From the NCBI RefSeq assembly GCF_900104055.1, contig NZ_FNJQ01000007.1, forward strand, positions 35,926 through 99,925: a DNA stretch of 64,000 nucleotides. Reading direction: 5' to 3'. The notes under the pieces are model-generated. The model was given only the letters and a program-made list of their open reading frames with translations. It did no database searches and had not been told where the DNA came from. The stretch is from Pseudoselenomonas ruminantium. Lineage in GTDB: Bacteria > Bacillota > Negativicutes > Selenomonadales > Selenomonadaceae. The position numbers and the translations under genes were made by a program. Shown piece after piece: positions 62,129 through 64,000 of the stretch (position 1 is its first letter; every line of letters begins with the position of its first letter).

Positions 62129-62830
62129 TTATATTCTAGCTTTCCCATGCAAAAAAAAATCATGTTCATCATCCCCCAAAGTACTCTTGCCGGAGATGAA
62201 TCTTATTGGTATCAGTGTAGCCCAATCGATTAGGAGTATCGCAAATACTATGGGAAAAAGATACAAGATTCGCATTGTTTCCCAAAACCTGCGGCCATTT
62301 GTTTGTTCCCTATGAAACAGCAGCCACAAAGCCAAACAGGTCAGTATACTCCAGGTTATATCCACCCAGCGTGGCGTTGTATAGGTTACATTTTGACCGA
62401 TGTTATCCAGCATCAGCGAAACAAAGGGAATTCCAACGAACCCGACCCACATAAGCACAAGAGAGCCATAAAAGATCATAAATGACTTATATCTCCCATA
62501 CATCTTGAACCGCTTCCGATTTACGTACAATGCTGCAATGAGCGCTATCGCAAAGGCCGCTCCCCCAATCAGCTCAAAACCTTTAAAAGTCAGGAACATA
62601 CTCAGTAATACTCCTGGGAGCATCTTCAGGCAAAATTGCAGGCTTTTGCTCCGACAGGCCACATAAAAGGTTATCAGCGCGTAGACAACACTTGCAATAA
62701 GCACTTGTATTGCATCTTGCCGTAATGTCGCGTATGTAACCAACCAGTTCACCCATAGGAAATAACTGTACCAGCCCTTGTCTACTGGTTCTTTTTTCGC
62801 TACCTGTACCTCATTTAATTCTGCTTCCAC
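62129..62830 (-). CDS. Unknown polytopic membrane protein (233 aa)
   Basis: About six hydrophobic helices (IQVLIASVVYALITFYVA, FAIALIAALYVNRK, FMIFYGSLVLMWVGFVGI, ITWSILTCLALWLLF, ILYLFPIVFAILLID). The start is GTG at 62830 behind AAAGGGAG. No family recognised; the last intact gene of the island before the IS remnant. Confidence 0.55.
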   Translation of the reverse strand: MEAELNEVQVAKKEPVDKGWYSYFLWVNWLVTYATLRQDAIQVLIASVVYALITFYVACRSKSLQFCLKMLPGVLLSMFLTFKGFELIGGAAFAIALIAALYVNRKRFKMYGRYKSFMIFYGSLVLMWVGFVGIPFVSLMLDNIGQNVTYTTPRWVDITWSILTCLALWLLFHREQTNGRRFWETMRILYLFPIVFAILLIDWATLIPIRFISGKSTLGDDEHDFFLHGKARI

Positions 62831-62949
62831 AAATCTGACTCCCTTTCTTCCATTTCACCAAATTCTTGGCTGCACGGCATCTGCAGTGCTATTTTCCCAG
62901 CTTCATATAAATACTGATAAATTTTATCACTTGTTTCTTAAAACCTGTT

Positions 62950-63215
62950 TAGCGTTTGGTTAAGGATTCATTAGATTTATCATACCTTCAAACATTTTTG
63001 TCTTTTATACATCAAAAACTCCGAAAGTATCATTGAATTCCCTCGGAGCAAGCTGCATATATCTCTTTGTATTTTGCCAGATGTTTCTATCCCCTTCTTT
63101 AAGCCCAGTAGCCTTGTCTTACTTCTCGGAACAATCAGCATATCATTCAGGCTTTATCTCCATAAATCCTGCATTCATACTGTTCCAGACCTTTTCCATG
63201 ACTTCTTTGCCCCAT
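62950..63215 (-). pseudogene. Decayed coding fragments upstream of the IS remnant
   Basis: On the minus strand short sensible runs (GKEVMEKVWNSMNAGFMEIK; then RYMQLAPREFNDTFGVFDV) occur in different frames separated by stops. They look like pieces of one dead gene of unknown family, possibly cut by the IS3 insertion. The rest of 62831-63222 shows nothing. Confidence 0.35.
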
Positions 63216-63272
63216 ACCCGCTTTGCTAGACACCTTAAATGAATGGTAAAATACATTCATGGGGTGATACGA

Positions 63273-63515
63273 TTGAATAAGTACAGTAATGAATTTAAGG
63301 AAGAAGCCGTAAAGAGAGTCCTGAGCGGTGTTCCAGCTAGTCAGGTAGCCAGAGAAATAGGTGTCAACGTAAGTTCCCTATACACTTGGAAAGCTAGATA
63401 CCTGAAGCACCCGGAGCAGCCCTTTGTAGGTAGTGGCAAGCTTCGTGACGAAGATGCGGAGTTACGCAGACTGCAGAAACGGATTAAAGACCTTGAGCAG
63501 GAGAACGAATTCTAA
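63273..63515 (+). pseudogene. IS3-family transposase OrfA, premature stop
   Basis: From TTG 63273 behind GGGGTG: a helix-turn-helix of the IS3 OrfA type (EEAVKRVLSGVPASQVAREI, NVSSLYTWKARY) followed by the leucine-rich helix LRRLQKRIKDLEQENEF. TAA at 63513 stops it, yet KKASAFFAKNLK, the usual OrfA ending, continues in frame, so TTA to TAA is the likely mutation. An A-run (8 A) follows directly. Confidence 0.75.
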
Positions 63516-63550
63516 AAAAAAGCAAGCGCCTTCTTTGCCAAGAACCTGAA

Positions 63551-63823
63551 GTGATCCGATATTATTACATCAAAGCTAACCGCGGCAAATATCCGATTGC
63601 AAAGATGGTGCGCTGGGCTAAAGTTTCCCGAAGCGGTTTTTACGCTTGGCTTTCCCGCAAGCCAAGTCCACGTGATAACAGTAATGATGAACTTTTACGC
63701 ATTATCAAGCAAATTCATGAAAAATCCAATAAAACCTACGGCGCTGTTCGTGTGGTTAAAGAACTTCGAAAAATAGGCATCAAGGTAAACCACAAGCGGG
63801 TAGAGCGTATAATGAAGGAGTAA
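63551..63823 (+). pseudogene. IS3-family transposase OrfB, N-terminal fragment
   Basis: About 90 codons of the OrfB helical HTH_21-type region (AKMVRWAKVSRSGFYAWLSR, TYGAVRVVKELRKIGIKVN, KRVERIMKE), then TAA. The DDE integrase core that should follow is missing, so no active transposase can be made from this copy. Confidence 0.75.
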
Positions 63824-63887
63824 CAATTACCAAACTCCAGAAGAATATTATATGGAGCGTGTGTCAGTTGAGAAAATTGCTGCCTAA

Positions 63888-64000
63888 TTTGATGAAATGA
63901 CCTAAAGGAGGGTGTGAATAAAAGTCTGTAAATAGGTCTTCTATGAATTGCTTAAAGAGCCGCATCAAAATTTTTACAATCTATCAGGATACATAATCGT
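63888..64000. other. Unassigned end of window
   Basis: AT-rich sequence with an AAAGGAGGGTGTGAA stretch that could be an IS end or a ribosome-binding site for a gene beyond the window. No feature is supported. Confidence 0.3.

Larger units (their letters stand above)
63223..63887 (+). mobile_element. Decayed IS3-family insertion sequence
   Basis: A promoter (TTGCTA, 18 bp, TAAAAT at 63247-63252) leads into IS3-type orfA and orfB pieces. orfA has a premature stop, and orfB is cut after about 90 codons. A short reading at 63831-63887 (TPEEYYMERVSVEKIAA) resembles the C-terminus of an IS3 transposase, so the catalytic DDE core has been deleted. Terminal inverted repeats are not certain (ACACC near 63230 and GGGTGTG near 63911 are candidates). 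Confidence 0.7.

Noticed and set aside
50300..63000. A polymorphic toxin gene in the immunity-like island
   Set aside because: No long ORF, RHS repeats, filamentous-hemagglutinin repeats or LXG domain was found on either strand.
63513..63525. Programmed frameshifting at the A-run of the IS3 orfA/orfB junction
   Set aside because: A stop precedes the A-run and orfB lacks its catalytic core, so frameshifting could not yield a working transposase.

Overview
The window looks like a chromosomal segment of a Negativicutes bacterium, most likely Selenomonadaceae (Selenomonas-like). The gene orders are Firmicutes-type: ylxM-ffh-rpsP-khpA-ylqD-rimM-trmD, asp23-amaP-DUF2273-nusB-xseAB-ispA-dxs-tlyA-nadK-argR-recN, scpA-scpB, and a PolC-type replicase. 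The core reads as moderately GC-rich. The species call is inference from gene content and order. No rRNA genes or CRISPR array were seen.

Layout. 1-5.7 kb (+ strand): an M16C metalloprotease, then dTDP-sugar genes rfbA, rfbC and rfbB. 5.7-5.92 kb: a convergent intergenic with facing terminators and a dif/loxP-like palindrome. 5.9-20.3 kb (- strand): polC (without its exonuclease domain), a lytic transglycosylase, coaE, mutM, polA, an L,D-transpeptidase behind three tandem operators, then the SRP/ribosome-maturation operon from a consensus promoter. 20.4-21.3 kb (+): lgt. 21.3-28.4 kb (-): an unknown protein, metK with a SAM-I riboswitch, a U32 protein, scpB, scpA, a site-2-protease-like peptidase and a NUDIX hydrolase. 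28.5-28.9 kb: five tRNA genes (Asp, Gly, Cys, Gly, Cys) in which the Cys-Gly pair is duplicated.

29.5-36.8 kb (-) holds the most unusual system. It is a partner-switching signalling operon: a MATE transporter fused to an anti-sigma-type ATPase domain, a membrane dCache-HAMP-SpoIIE phosphatase, an RsbW-like kinase, a degenerate NRPS-condensation-like domain fused to a cyclic-nucleotide-binding domain, a STAS protein, and a further ATPase-like protein. No sigma factor lies beside it, so its output is not obvious.

37.7-48.4 kb returns to core genes: recN, argR, nadK, tlyA, dxs, ispA, xseBA, nusB, the Asp23/AmaP envelope-stress genes and efp. 48.5-50.3 kb has a Y-family polymerase with a YolD-like partner.

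50.3-64 kb is a visibly A+T-richer accessory island of small minus-strand genes. Several resemble immunity proteins of polymorphic toxin systems (Imm22-like, SUKH-like, Imm50-like, CbrC-like), but no toxin is visible. They are mixed with small membrane proteins, a zinc-ribbon/Gly-rich pair, an AIM24-like protein and many decayed genes: a TrbB ATPase with an internal deletion, a frameshifted PHP protein and an IS3 remnant. A detached remnant of the same gene family sits at 36.9-37.6 kb, so this genome has repeatedly gained and lost such genes.
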